The position numbers and the translations under genes are program-made. A model generated the notes under the pieces. It saw only the letters and a list, made by a program, of their open reading frames with translations, did not search any database and was not told the DNA's origin. From assembly GCA_025331445.1 (NCBI GenBank), contig JAIWNE010000021.1, positions 310,001 to 374,000 of the forward strand: a DNA stretch of 64,000 bases, in the 5' to 3' direction. The stretch comes from Blakeslea trispora. Lineage: Eukaryota > Mucoromycota > Mucoromycetes > Mucorales > Choanephoraceae. This document shows, piece by piece, positions 47,176 through 58,216 of this stretch (its first letter is position 1; the number at the start of each line of letters is the position of its first letter).

Positions 47176-47865
47176 GTTTTATATGTAGCAACCGGTCGTT
47201 AGGCTGTGTCCAAGAAGAGAGGGAATCTTTAAATCATTTTGCAAAATGGTGAGCTTCTACACACACTGACAGAGCCAGCCGTCGAGCGGGCAAAAAAAAA
47301 ATCGGCATAGTAAGGATTATTGGATGAGATTGGCTCTGCGATACCGGACCAAGTCCGGGATTTTTTATTGTAAAACCCAGATTGTCTTTCCCTCTTTCTT
47401 TTTTTTTTTTGGAATCAGTGATCTATTGGCTATCAGCAAAGGATTTTCTAGGCATAAGCTTCAATTTGTGAAGCTTACTTGAGAGGGGGGGAGGGGGCTA
47501 TAGGATTCATTTAATCTGCGACTCTTTGACTGAGCCTGAATGAACTTGAGAGGTTGTCCTTGTACTGAGATATTACTTTATAACATCTTCTGCCAAAAGC
47601 TCCCTTTCCCCCCACCACTCCTCTTCTTTTTTGTTTTCCTACTTGAAAGCTTCTCGTTCTCTAGGGCTATTCATACCTTTGACAATGTTAGCGAATAATA
47701 CATCAAGCACGTCTGTAGTTTCCTTGAGTGTATGGTCTATTTGTTAGCCTTTAAAGCATCAGATAACGGAAAGGAACAATTCATTGTCAAACACAGTCAC
47801 CACTTTTGATTTTTCTACCTTTCGATATACACTTGGTCTAGTTTTCCCTTTTTGTTCATTGCCTC
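47176..47865. other. Divergent promoter region of eL18 and COQ9
   Basis: Contains the perfect hairpin/palindrome CCGGAC-CAA-GTCCGG at 47344-47358 followed by a T run, a T run at 47399-47410, G-rich stretches at 47485-47496, and a C-rich stretch near 47606-47618. No coding frame. Confidence 0.55.
47344..47358. promoter_or_regulatory. Palindrome CCGGAC-CAA-GTCCGG in the eL18/COQ9 promoter
   Basis: A perfect 6-base inverted repeat with a 3-base spacer, about 170 bases upstream of the proposed eL18 ATG. A related CGGACCGGA lies 108 bases upstream of the uS19 ATG (9230-9238). It could be a binding site of a zinc-cluster factor, which typically reads CGG half-sites. This is inference. Confidence 0.35.
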
Positions 47866-49076
47866 ATGTCTGCCATTCGCTCTGTGTTTAGTCATACCAT
47901 TCGTCAAAGAAGTGCTTTAGCTGCTTCGTGTAGACCTGCCCTTGTTCGCGCATATACTGTGGAACATGCTGCGTAGGTTTCTTTTTGTTTATAACTTCCT
48001 TCTAGTCTTTCACTAACTTTTTTTTTTCTTTATTTAAAATAAAGATCTAAGCACACCACTTCACCTACTCAACCAACAGAGACTACAAAGGATCCCCGAG
48101 TTGAGCTTCTCGAGGCTACCTTGCCTTTTGTTCAAGAGCATGGTTGGTCTATGCAAAGCATGATGCAAGGTGCTCGTAGTTTGGGATATCCTTCTGTTGC
48201 TCATGGTATCTTTTCTGGTGGAGAAGCAGGATTAATTGATGTGCATCTGGCTGTTCAAAGAGAAATCTTTGTTAAGCAGATAAAGGAAAAGATAGCAAAG
48301 AACGAATTAGAAGGGTGAGGATCCATGTGTAACACAACCAATGCTTATAAAATGACTGATTATTATTATTAAAAGCTTGACAATGAACGAAAAGATCAAG
48401 CTACTCACAAGTATGCGCTTGGAGTTAAATAAACCTTACATCAAGCAATGGCCAGAGGTATTGCAAACCAAAACGAACAAAACTGAAAGTGTGTTCTAAC
48501 CAATCTTTTTTTTCTTTAAAAAAAAAAAGGCACTTGCTATCATGGCGCGCCCTTCTAATGTTCCCATGTCATTGAAGCACTTGGGTGATATTGTAGATGA
48601 CATTTGGTATTTTGCAGGAGATAGAAGTCCCGATGTAAGGTCAAAGTAGAATCATACATTGTGAGCAAAGGAAACTAAAATGAATGTCAAGTTCAATTGG
48701 TACACAAAGCGTGCTTCATTAGCTGCAGTCTACAGTGCAACTGATATCTTTATGACACAAGATTTGAGTCCAAACCATATTGAAACAGAACGCTTTTTGT
48801 CAAGGAAATTAGACCAGGCAAACTGGATTGGCTCTTCTGCACGCCAAGTAAGCTCTCTCTCTCTCTCTTTTATTTAGATTTCATTTTCAGAAACAGCTGA
48901 CATTTTCTTAGCTAGGCACCATGCTGGAGTTTGGTGCTAGAAGCATGTTCAGTGCTATTGCTAACGTAAGTTGCTCAGCTAATGTGTCACATGACCCAAT
49001 CTAACCCTTTTCTGTCTCTCTCTCTCTCTCTCTTTTCTTTTGGCTTATGTTATTCAAGCGTGGTGGAAGATTCTAA
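47866..49076 (+). CDS. COQ9: Ubiquinone biosynthesis protein COQ9
   Basis: Lipid-binding protein of the mitochondrial coenzyme Q synthome that assists Coq7. Seven exons (47866-47972, 48045-48314, 48376-48457, 48530-48634, 48692-48847, 48912-48965, 49059-49076), 263 aa. The N-terminus is a mitochondrial presequence (many Arg/Ser, no acids, about 30 residues). The TetR-like fold follows: LLEATLPFVQEHGWS, HGIFSGGEAGL, and the diagnostic DRSPDFNWYTKRASLAAVYSAT-FMTQD block, then a C-terminal amphipathic helix region. The last exon is only six codons (RGGRF and stop). The intron before residues AIMARPS ends in a run of A before AG. Confidence 0.93.
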
Positions 49077-49258
49077 GAGGAAGAAAAAGAAAATATATAT
49101 GATTTATAAATAATAGATATGGGTTATTTACAAAAAAAAAGAAAGAAAAATTACATCTCTATGTGTATATGTATGTTTTGTGTATATATGTATATGTATG
49201 CATATAAATAAATATGCAGGAAGATTATAGAACAAAGAAAGAGGGGGGGGGTATTATG

Positions 49259-50296
49259 TTAGACAAGTATATCACAATAGACAGTATGATGCTTCATAGT
49301 TGTTTTGGAAATGAGCCATTCTGTGGTCTGATCTAATGTATCATCTATAAAGGCTTTTGAGGTAGTGGGTGAGATGCCGACCCAACTAATCATGCGGCAC
49401 AAGTGATTGATTTCGGGTCGTTCTTTGGTTGCTTCGACAGCTCGTCTAAACATGTATTCTGATGAGCTTGAGAGCAGATAGGCCAATGAAGATTTAGTGT
49501 CGTCATGCCAGAATGACCAGAGTGTTTGAAAGGCAAAGATCAAGATGGAAGCCAGATTTCGGGCAACCATAGTCATGCCCTGCTCTAGTGCATGCCAGAA
49601 CTTTTTCTGTAGTTGTGTCACTGTCTTGTCTATACAATAATGCGTTGTTTGTATCACAAGTTGATTTGTGCTGCCTTCTTCTTCTGATTTTGACTCTGGG
49701 TGGTAAGGTGACATTAAGCAGAGAATACGGTTGCCTTCTTCAATCGAAATTGCCTTGAACTCTGTCCAGCTTTCTTCTTCTTCGGTCAATAATCGAACAT
49801 GAAATGTAGAAAGTGTTGATGATTTAGTAGCTTCGTTCAAGCCGGCGCAAAACGTTTGAACATCATCTGAGTGGATATAACGCATCATCGGCTGACCAAT
49901 GCTCATCTGAAGAGATTCGTTCTGATGATAATAAGGTTGAAATAGGGCATCTATTGTACCATACATAGTAAGGCGAGAAATCATTAGACGGTCAATATCT
50001 TGTTGTTGGTATAATTGATCGAGTTCTGAAATATCTGTGCAGACAATGATTCTCGCATCTCCATCTTCATGAGTGCAGATACATAGCGTACGGTTATCTT
50101 TGATCAATGTTACTAGAGATTGTTGTTGCTGTGGTTGTGATTGCTGTATTGTCCAGACATTTGTCAGATTTTGATGAACAAGTTGTTCACAAACCAACAA
50201 CCTCAGCATTTCTTTAGAGGCAAAAGTGATGACATTCTTATGGTTAACTCTGATTATTGCCATCGATCTTAAAGGACAGTTTGAAATGGAATGCAT
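49259..50296 (-). CDS. PAS-fold-like protein, single exon, 345 aa
   Basis: Uninterrupted frame from ATG at 50296. Residues about 95-205 look like a PAS_3-type sensor fold (YGTIDALFQPYY, MMRYIHSDDVQTFCAGLNEAT, FHVRLLTEEEESWTEFKAISI), as in fungal white-collar-like regulators. The N-terminal 90 residues may form a second weak PAS-like fold, and Gln-rich stretches lie between. The C-terminal third is helical without a recognisable DNA-binding or zinc finger motif. A regulatory role is inferred only. It is convergent with COQ9 (182 bases between stops). Confidence 0.72.
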   Translation of the reverse strand: MHSISNCPLRSMAIIRVNHKNVITFASKEMLRLLVCEQLVHQNLTNVWTIQQSQPQQQQSLVTLIKDNRTLCICTHEDGDARIIVCTDISELDQLYQQQDIDRLMISRLTMYGTIDALFQPYYHQNESLQMSIGQPMMRYIHSDDVQTFCAGLNEATKSSTLSTFHVRLLTEEEESWTEFKAISIEEGNRILCLMSPYHPESKSEEEGSTNQLVIQTTHYCIDKTVTQLQKKFWHALEQGMTMVARNLASILIFAFQTLWSFWHDDTKSSLAYLLSSSSEYMFRRAVEATKERPEINHLCRMISWVGISPTTSKAFIDDTLDQTTEWLISKTTMKHHTVYCDILV

Positions 50297-52168
50297 TGTT
50301 ATAGAATAAATTGAAAATAAAGAAAAAAAAAAGAGAGAAGCAAAATAAAATAAAATAAAAAAGTGCGAAGGGACTTATGCCAAGTTATCGATTGTCGGGT
50401 GTTTTCTAATATAATGTGACTAGTCAAAGTATTTTTTTTTTTTTTCTTATGCGCTTGGGTGAGAGACATTAACTCCTTGTCACACGGATAAAAATGCACA
50501 CCATCCAAAAAAGGAAAGAAAATGCATTTGATGATATGGGGCATTTCTTTTTTAAACAGAAAAAAAAAAAGATGATAGTTCCCAAATCCAAATTCTACTA
50601 GTATTTAGCCCTTTAACACACTAGGTTACCTTATAAGTTGATGGTTGTACAATTCACATGTTATTGTTTAAAGAAAAAGGATGTTTAATGAAAAATCATA
50701 ATTTGAGACACTCTGATTGGTTTAGCTTTAATGTGAATTATAGCGTCATGATTCAAAGATGTTTCAGTGTCTTTTGACATAAGTTTCTCTAAATTACACA
50801 ATGTAAAATGATGACATGCTGCAATATGTAAAGTAGCATAGTAAGGATTTTTTCTTGGCCATACAGTAAGCGAGATATGGTTTTTGTTTGTATTAAAATG
50901 CAAGAAAGTAATCAACTAAAACAAAGAAGGAAACTTGGATGGTTTGGAACAAGATCGATTTTAGGGCAATTCAAAGCATATGCAATGTCTCTGATTAACT
51001 TACAATCCAAACCACATCAAATAGCGAATCTTAACTGGTTGACAAATGAATACATCAAGCCACTGCTATTCCTTTATTTCTTTGTAGATCCCCCCCTCAA
51101 AATATTAATCCATATTTATGTTCATTTAAATGCTCATTCTAGGCAGGTTACCTGTACCTATTGCATTCACTGTACTGTTACTCTAACATTACTTGGCGAT
51201 AAAGTCAAGTACAGTGTAAGGCGAATTAGCTGATCAAAATACAAGATACTTCAAGACAGACAAATTCTGTTTATAGAGAATATTGACTATCATCATTCAT
51301 GTTCAGACCTGCCTTGATGATTTGTTGGAGGAATTGTAAACAGCAAAAGTCAAGGTCATTACAGATGTCTGCATAATGACTACAATCACAAATTGCTAAA
51401 AAGTATAAAGGAAATGAAGCTTTCTTTCTCCCCTCTTCCCTAATGAATACATTTACAATAAACAAAGATAGTATTCCTCCTAACAAACAAACCTGATGAT
51501 GGTACCTTTCTGTATGTGATAATAGTACTAGATCGGTTGAGAAGTAGACGTTAGGCTGATTTGTATGGCTATTAAACGATTTGTGCAATCTTATTGCCAA
51601 ATAACGATCAAATGAACTAGCTTCTCTAGAGTAAAACTATTGTTTGACTTGGTTTTTTATATGAACTCTAATCAGTACTAACGTTTGTTTCTTAACGTTG
51701 CCCCCCCCCTTTTTTGCTTCTGTATCATACCTATGAGTAACACTTTTGAAATTATGCTAGTTTTCTCTATCAATGCCCGGAAACAGCTAATATCAGTTTA
51801 TTGAATGAAACAAGTGACAACCTTTCAGATTTGGCTACTCTTTTCTCAATAAAGATATAGCTAACTCTTGTCCATATGTTTGCTGCTTGACACTGTTGTT
51901 TACGTCATGCCCACAACACCTGTCAAGAAAAGTATAGCATACATTAGTTAAGCTATATAAGTTTCAGAACAATTCGGAAATTTTCTTATTACATCAAGGA
52001 AAAAGGAAAAAAAAAAGTGTTTATTTCATTGGTTCCTAGAGATGACGGTACAGTTAAAGAAAGGTTGTGTACTAAATCTTCAAACAACATTGTCCAACTC
52101 TATATCCCTTTTCTTAATCTAATCTTGCTTAATATGAGTGAGCAGGCTGTTCTGTCCCTAAGCTTGTC
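50297..52168. other. Spacer with unassigned frames
   Basis: About 1.9 kb. Minus-strand frames at 50685-50915 (76 codons, starting exactly at a TTTTAG acceptor with a GTAAGT donor 88 bases further upstream) and 51271-51600 (109 codons) have protein-like tails but no valid upstream exon. They may be relics of a decayed gene. A plus frame at 50877-51233 overlaps the first. None is called as a gene. T-rich and C-rich runs occur at 50432-50446 and 51701-51715. Confidence 0.45.
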
Positions 52169-53935
52169 TTACCTTGATTGTTTATAGTACCCTACTTGCT
52201 TGTATGGATAATAAGGTGGGTAAGCATAGTACACAATGGTAGGATAAGATTCCATGTAACAAGGATTCTTGCTATAATCTAATTGGTTCCAGATACTCTC
52301 AGCAATCATGACGTCTTTATATGCAAAATGATAAGTTTACCTTTTGTGCCATAAAATGGGGCTGTATAGCCAGTAGAATTGGTTTGCTGATAGACTCTCT
52401 CTGCATGATTGATTGTTGCCTAATAGAACAGAACTAAGGAAAGTTTATAAGGTTGCATAAATTCATTCAATTTACCGAACTATCGCCCACAGCCATATAT
52501 TGGGGTGGAGCATATTCTTCAATCAACTTGGGCTGGAAATACTCGGGTGGTGGCATTGGAGTGAGTGTCTTGTTATTAGGGTAACATGAATTTCGTTGGT
52601 AATGTTGGCGGTAAGAAACACGTAAAGTCTTGCCTTTAAAGATATTGCCATTCTAAGAGAACATCAGAACAAAAAACACATATTTACTTTCCTTTTTGTT
52701 GAGAAGGGGCTCACTTACCTCTTGATCAATGGCTCGAGCAGCTTCAAATGGATGTTGATATTTAATGAAAGCAAATTTTGTCTTTTCTGGATAACGATTA
52801 TAAGGTTTTTGAACCAGATGAACATGAAGAACCTTTCCATAAGAGTCAAACAGATTGTGCAATTCTTCTTGCTGTGTGCATTGGGGAAGATTGCCTACAA
52901 ATACACTGGACTTGTCTAGTCTACACTCATTGCTGCAAATTCCATACAGATTATCAGCATCCATATTAGAAGCCCATTCGACAAACCATTTTTGTTGGTA
53001 TCTATTGATTTGTTCAAAATCTGAGAATTTCAAGGCCTAGTATATATATATAAAAAAAAGATCTCTGCTTATGAATATCCTCCTCCCCCCCCCCTTTTTT
53101 TTTTGCTTGAGCTTACCAAATATGCTTTAATAGCATCTTCTCTATATCTGAACTTGACAACAGTAGAATGGAATTTACCATGTGGTTGGAGAATATTGAT
53201 TTCTTCAATCTCTCCAAAAGTAGACAAGGCAGAGTGAATAAACTGATTTAAAAAAAAAGCAATATGTCAATGTAATCAGTCTTTTTTTTTGTTGGATTTT
53301 ACCTTTTTATGGAAAGGCTGACTAAAAGAGACCAAGCAAATAGATCGATTCACCCTAGCTGGTTCACAGCGAATGCTCCTGCCATGTAAGATGGTTCCTG
53401 GGGCTTCCTTGATGGCCCTCTTTGAGTCTTCCGTACGCTAAGCAATGTTGATGTTAAGCACACATAATCAAAACAATAGAACCTTACCTCAAATTGAACA
53501 AAAGCATAAGGTCTCTTTAGCCAATCTTTAAGAACTTTGACACTTGACAGAGTTCCCCACTGAAGAAAGTGCTGATATACATCAGACTGCAATTCTGTAT
53601 CTGGTACATCTTTGCTCAAACTGCAACTTACAACAAATTACTCTATTGACTATAAAAGTATATGCTTCTTCTCACTTTACCTTGCTACAAAGACACAGGC
53701 AGCAGGATCTTCTTTCTTTTTGTTTTCTTTGATATCGAATGTTACTTTTAGCTCTTTTGTGTCTGGGATGTATTCATACCTTTGTCTCCCAAAATCTGCT
53801 TTTGCTGAGCTTGATCTCCTAAAGACATGTTGATGCTACAGAGAAAAGAAGAGCAAAGAAAGAAAGAGAAGAAAAAAAAAAGGGATCAAACAGGCTTGAT
53901 AATATGACCTTTTTTTTTGCTTATTTATTACCCAT
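52169..53935 (-). CDS. RNA-binding protein with three RRM domains
   Basis: Ten exons: 53932-53935 (ATGG only), 53681-53804, 53488-53620, 53303-53437, 53117-53242, 52719-53036, 52476-52652, 52341-52419 and 52169-52314 (nine coding blocks listed, frame exact), 413 aa. RRM1 at about 40-125 (ACVFVASL, YAFVQFE), RRM2 at about 130-195 (ICLVSFSQ, STVVKFRY) and RRM3 at about 230-320 (SSVFVGNLP, KFAFIKYQ). The C-terminal 90 residues are Tyr/Pro/Asn-rich and presumably disordered. Likely a nuclear or cytoplasmic mRNA-binding regulator. No specific orthologue is recognised. The four-base first exon is chosen because it alone gives an in-frame start to MAKADFGRQRYEYIPD. An alternative start at 53826 would need a 35-base intron. 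Confidence 0.83.
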
Positions 53936-54035
53936 ATGTCTATCAGATATATTGTATGCTGGAATTTGAAATTGGAGAATTGCCTTGATTTTTTTTTTAT
54001 CTCTTTTTTTTATTATTATTTTTTTTTTAAATGAT
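53936..54035. promoter_or_regulatory. 100-base bidirectional promoter
   Basis: It separates the start codons of the RRM gene (minus, 53935) and the PEHE-like gene (plus, 54036). The sequence is AT-rich with T runs at 53991-53998 and 54005-54028 on the plus strand. Both genes must share or overlap their core promoters if the start codons are right. Confidence 0.55.
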
Positions 54036-54991
54036 ATGGGAAAAAGAGAACTGCCTACAAGACATAACTTCTTAACAGAAACAGTAAAAAACTTACTAGA
54101 ACCAAGTAATAGCACTTGTTGTCGATAAGTCAAACTTATTTATGTCTATTTCTTTTCTATACAGACAATACGAGTACTGAACCACTCATCGATGGCAAGT
54201 CTGTCATTACAGTCACGCCAGACCAAAAGACTTTGAGCAAGTATGAACACCATCCACCTTCCAACTCAGATCCATCTATTGTGATTGAGCATACGCCGCA
54301 GGTTCGGATAATAGAGCCAATCGTACGAAAAAGACAGCATAAGAGCACTACAGAAGCAAACGAGATGATCACAGATGAGTATTATCTAAAGAGACACCGA
54401 AGGCATGAAATGGACGAAAAGAAGCAAAAGAACCGAGAAAAAGAAAGGCTAAAGCACGGCTATTATCAGCAAAAGCAACTGGTGGAACGTATCAAGACAA
54501 TGGACAAGAGTCACCTACAGTCGATTGTTTCTTCTATTCGACATCGTACACACCATAATGAAGAAGCAATAGAAGAAGAGTATCTAAATGATCTACACCA
54601 CCGATTACTAAAGGATGCTTTAGATCATCTAAGGCGGTACGAAGTATTAGGCTTATGTAATCAAAAGGAGACTTCCCATATGATAGAAGAAGAACATCTA
54701 TTGCAACAGCCACAAGAACTTGTCGATACAACTGACTTGAGTCCTGCTCTTACTGAATCGCACAAAGAAATGCAATTTCACAAATCATTGCAACTAGAAG
54801 CTAAAAAGCAACGGCAAATTCAAATGAAATCGTTTTCAGGACATTCGACCCTTCACAGTGACACGACAGGCTCGCGACGCTCAACGCGTCGTGTCATTGC
54901 TTTTGGTCAAAAACTGCCTGAATTTGAGCCACAGGAATTTGAATTACCAGAGCATATCATTTTAGAGTATAGACAGTTTCAGGAAAAATAA
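54036..54991 (+). CDS. Basic helical nuclear-type protein, PEHE-like region
   Basis: Two exons (54036-54105, 54165-54991), 298 aa. Start MGKRELPTRHN. The central block (about 100-150: ITDEYYLKRHRRHEMDEKKQ and KERLKHGYYQQKQLVERI) is a charged helix with the D-E-x-x-x-x-R-H-x-x-x-E-x-x-E layout of the PEHE region of MSL1/KANSL1-type subunits of histone acetyltransferase complexes. The C-terminus has RRSTRRVIAFGQKLPEFEPQEFELP. The PEHE assignment is by eye and tentative; otherwise it is an unknown nuclear protein. It is divergent from the RRM gene over 100 bases and convergent with the SLC35F6-like gene. Confidence 0.7.
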
Positions 54992-55232
54992 AACCCTTCC
55001 TCCTTGTTATACTAGAAAAAAATGAATTTTATGCATCGTTGCTCCCATTTGTTTGGAATACGTTTCACCTAAAAAGCTTACTCTCCCCCCCTCCTTCCTT
55101 CCTTCAACTTTGTATCACTTTGCCCTAAATTCATTATAAATAAATAATAAAGAAAATAAATTTAATTGCTCAACCCATCTAAATTAAAAAGAGGGGGAAT
55201 GGATATAAATATTTAGGCAAAAGTATGCTAGC

Positions 55233-56533
55233 CTAAGACAAAAGTGGGGCAGTTTCGCTCATACTACCAGACTTCAAGTTTGAGAATACACCGTTGAAGA
55301 TGAAGACACCCAAAACAAGAACAATAAAACCGACAAGTTCCAACCAAGAGAATGAATCCCAGCTATAATGAATAGCAATGACCCAAGTGAGGATAGTTCT
55401 AAAAGAAACACAAGGTTCATTAGTATTTCAATCTACGATATACAACAGGCAGCTTTACCTTAAAGTATCAATAATACTGCGACCAGGAACACCAATGCTG
55501 GTGCTGACAGACAAGCCAAAGAAGTTGAAGATGGCTACCATAAAGGTCAAAGCAAAAGCACTTTGCCAGAGAGAAGCATGGTGGATCATATCTTGAATAC
55601 CTTGGGCAACATCAAATTGACCTTGACCAACAAAAGCAGTGATGATCAAAGTGATACTCAACAAAAGTGTACCAAAGATACCTTCAATACCCATAGCACG
55701 AACAGGATCCAAATGATAACGATCCATCAAGTATTCTTCCAAAATAAATTGACCTGCAACAAAGAGTTGTGCAGCCACCAACAAAAGAGGACCCAAATAA
55801 TGAGCATCCTCTTTGTGCCAAATGGAGGAGGCAACGATCACACCAGTACCAAGCAAGATGAAGGCAATAGAGACCCATTCCTTACGTAAGAATTTGCGAG
55901 ACAAGAAAAGACAGCTGAAAATGGCAGAAAAACCGATAATACTGCTTCTCATCATTTGATAAATAGAAGGTGTTGTGTAGATCAAACCCAAGTTGAGAAG
56001 CTATCAAGATAAAAAGGATGAGTCCATGTTTTGTTCTGGCTTCGTCTTGATACTCTCTCTCTTTTTTTTTTTATCATTTTCTTGGGTGGTTACTTACAGT
56101 GGTGGCAATCAAGTCACATGCACTAGGGAGAGCAAACCAGATGGCAGACCAAGACCAGGTAGAGGTACGTGGTGTAACCCATTCATCGTAGTTACTATAA
56201 TTGCTATTATTGTTGATAGGCTCGCGCATCGACTGATCCATGGAAGATGCTCTATTGACGATGTGGATAATCAAGATGCAAACGATTTCACCAAGGAAGA
56301 TCATGCTGGTTTGGAGTAAAGGTTGGTTAAAGAAATAGTATTCATCCTGCTCCTTATCCAAATAGATCTTTTGATTATCTTGAAATGATAATATCAAAGG
56401 TATGCAAACACCTAAAACGTGAAATTACGCGACAGAGCATGAGTTGGTTAACAGCTGAAGGCCTTTGAGTGTATCTTGATTTACCTGATATCAATAGACC
56501 CAATGTCAAGAATGAAGTATGCACTGCAGACAT
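55233..56533 (-). CDS. SLC35F6-like/EamA-type membrane transporter
   Basis: Four exons (56485-56533, 56098-56411, 55459-56000, 55233-55398), 356 aa. About ten hydrophobic segments are arranged as two EamA-like repeats. Landmarks are ALPSACDLIATTLLNLGLIYTTPSIYQMMRSSIIGF, LSRKFLRKEWVSI, QFILEEYLMDRYHLDPVRAMGIEG and a C-terminal SETAPLLS, which could be a vacuolar or lysosomal dileucine-type signal. The wording matches the SLC35F6 branch of the drug/metabolite transporter superfamily. The transported substrate is unknown. A hydrophilic loop (about 60-90) separates helices 2 and 3. Confidence 0.87.
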
Positions 56534-57289
56534 ATTTACTATCGAAGAACAAAGAAAAGAAAAAGAAGAAGAAAATAGATTAATGCTGGGAATTATATAG
56601 TCTTTTGGATTTCTCCTCCGTTTCATCCCTTTTTGTTTCTGAAAAAAAAAAAGTAACCGTTTTCGTCCTTGCTTCACACGCCACCTTTTTTTTTTTTCTT
56701 TCTTTATTAACTTTCTTTTTTCTTGTACTTGATTTATTTGCCTGCTTTACTTGAGTTTATTTCTTATTTGCCTGTCACTCATTTCTCCATGTCATATAAT
56801 TCTGATTGCTCCAAGACAATTCGCTTTGCTTTGCCTGTATTCCGGTAAAGGTTCCACAATGCTAGTGATGCCTAAAAAGCGGATTTCGTAAATCATGTCG
56901 GTTATTTAATTGATGGTGCCTTGCCAAACTCCAAAAGAAGATGTCTAAAAAACTTTTTCATTCGATAAATCGAGCCGATCTGGATAGACCTGTACGCTCC
57001 TATTAAAATGGAGAAAAGAAGAAGTAAACAAGCCATACTTGCCATTGTCGACTTCGCTCCAAGGTAGAGAAGTAGGATTCAGTTTGATAGGGCTAAAAGG
57101 AAGTAGACTATGTGTGATTTTGTTCTCTGTTATGACGACATACTGTAACTTTGACAAAGCTGTATTTCATGTTGCTTAATGTTGAACTTTAAAAATTACC
57201 AATGATTTGAGAAGATTTGGCATTTTGTTTATATCTTGTCCAAATTCTACATTTTGCATCATTTCCAGAAATAATCAGGTTGCCGAAGC

Positions 57290-57314
57290 AAAAAAAAAAA
57301 AAAAAAAAAAAAAA
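57290..57314. repeat. (A)25 homopolymer
   Basis: Uninterrupted run of A in the spacer, followed by TGAATG. Confidence 0.9.
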
Positions 57315-57811
57315 TGAATGATACAGTGCTAGCTCTCCGAGCCACACTTTTATTTCCAGTCATTTCATAACTTTGAGATTATCTCCTGTCTATCTTTTGA
57401 TGCTAAGTCTAGTGATGGCTATTTTGGAAAATTAATCAAGGTAAGTCAGTTGAATAGGTAGGATTATATCTCGTTTTTTGCTTTGGCATTCTGATCTTTT
57501 ACTTAAAAGCAGTGTCTTCCGAAAAAAAAAAAAGTGTCACTTTTCAGGCTCCATCAAAGATGGAAGCACTTATCATTACTGCTTACTGACCGAAAAAAAA
57601 ATATACATCTCGGAAACACTTGTATCGATATTGACCCTCTCGAGCCAAGCGACAATGATTCTCTGACTTACTCTGCTTGGAGGATGCTGAATATTATCTA
57701 GAACAAATCTGTACCTGATTTCATTTGCATTTGTGACTTTTTCAGCTGTGTGCGGGTATACTGTCTCTTGTTATCTTTGATTGTATGTCCTACATAAGAC
57801 ACCCTCAGCTG

Positions 57812-57813
<2 letters not shown>

Positions 57814-57842
<29 letters not shown>
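57814..57842. repeat. (T)29 homopolymer
   Basis: Uninterrupted run of T, the longest homopolymer in the window. Confidence 0.9.
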
Positions 57843-58216
57843 GGTTCTTTCAGGAACACATACCTAATATCTTTCTGCTGATGTACATTTATACTGAAAT
57901 AAGTTTTTTTTTCATGTCATTTCTTGGTATGTTCATGGTTGTTGAGCGTAAAGATAATATCACCTTAGACTACTGAGGCCAGTCTCTTGTTTTCTTTCAT
58001 TCTTGAGCTAACAAGCAACATCATAGCTCCTTTTTGCCTTTTTTGAAGATCTTTTATAACCCTTCCTAATTGATCTTTAAGTAAAACACTTAGCGTTCAA
58101 CACATAGTTACTGGAACTTGTTTTGGAAGCTATCCTTTCGCTTTCCGAACTAGAAAATCACACATATAATATACACACATCTGTTTTTTATTGAACTAGC
58201 CTAGAAGATTGATGAC

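Larger units (their letters stand above)
56534..58216. other. Spacer with opposed A and T runs
   Basis: No gene seen. A run of 25 A (57290-57314) and a run of 29 T (57814-57842) face each other across about 500 bases. T runs also at 56690-56700. Short open frames here consist mainly of homopolymer translation. Confidence 0.55.

Noticed and set aside
53767..53828. RRM gene starting at ATG 53828 with a 35-base intron
   Set aside because: Intron would be shorter than any other here, and the discarded segment (YEYIPDTKELK) looks like real protein; the ATGG micro-exon model keeps it.
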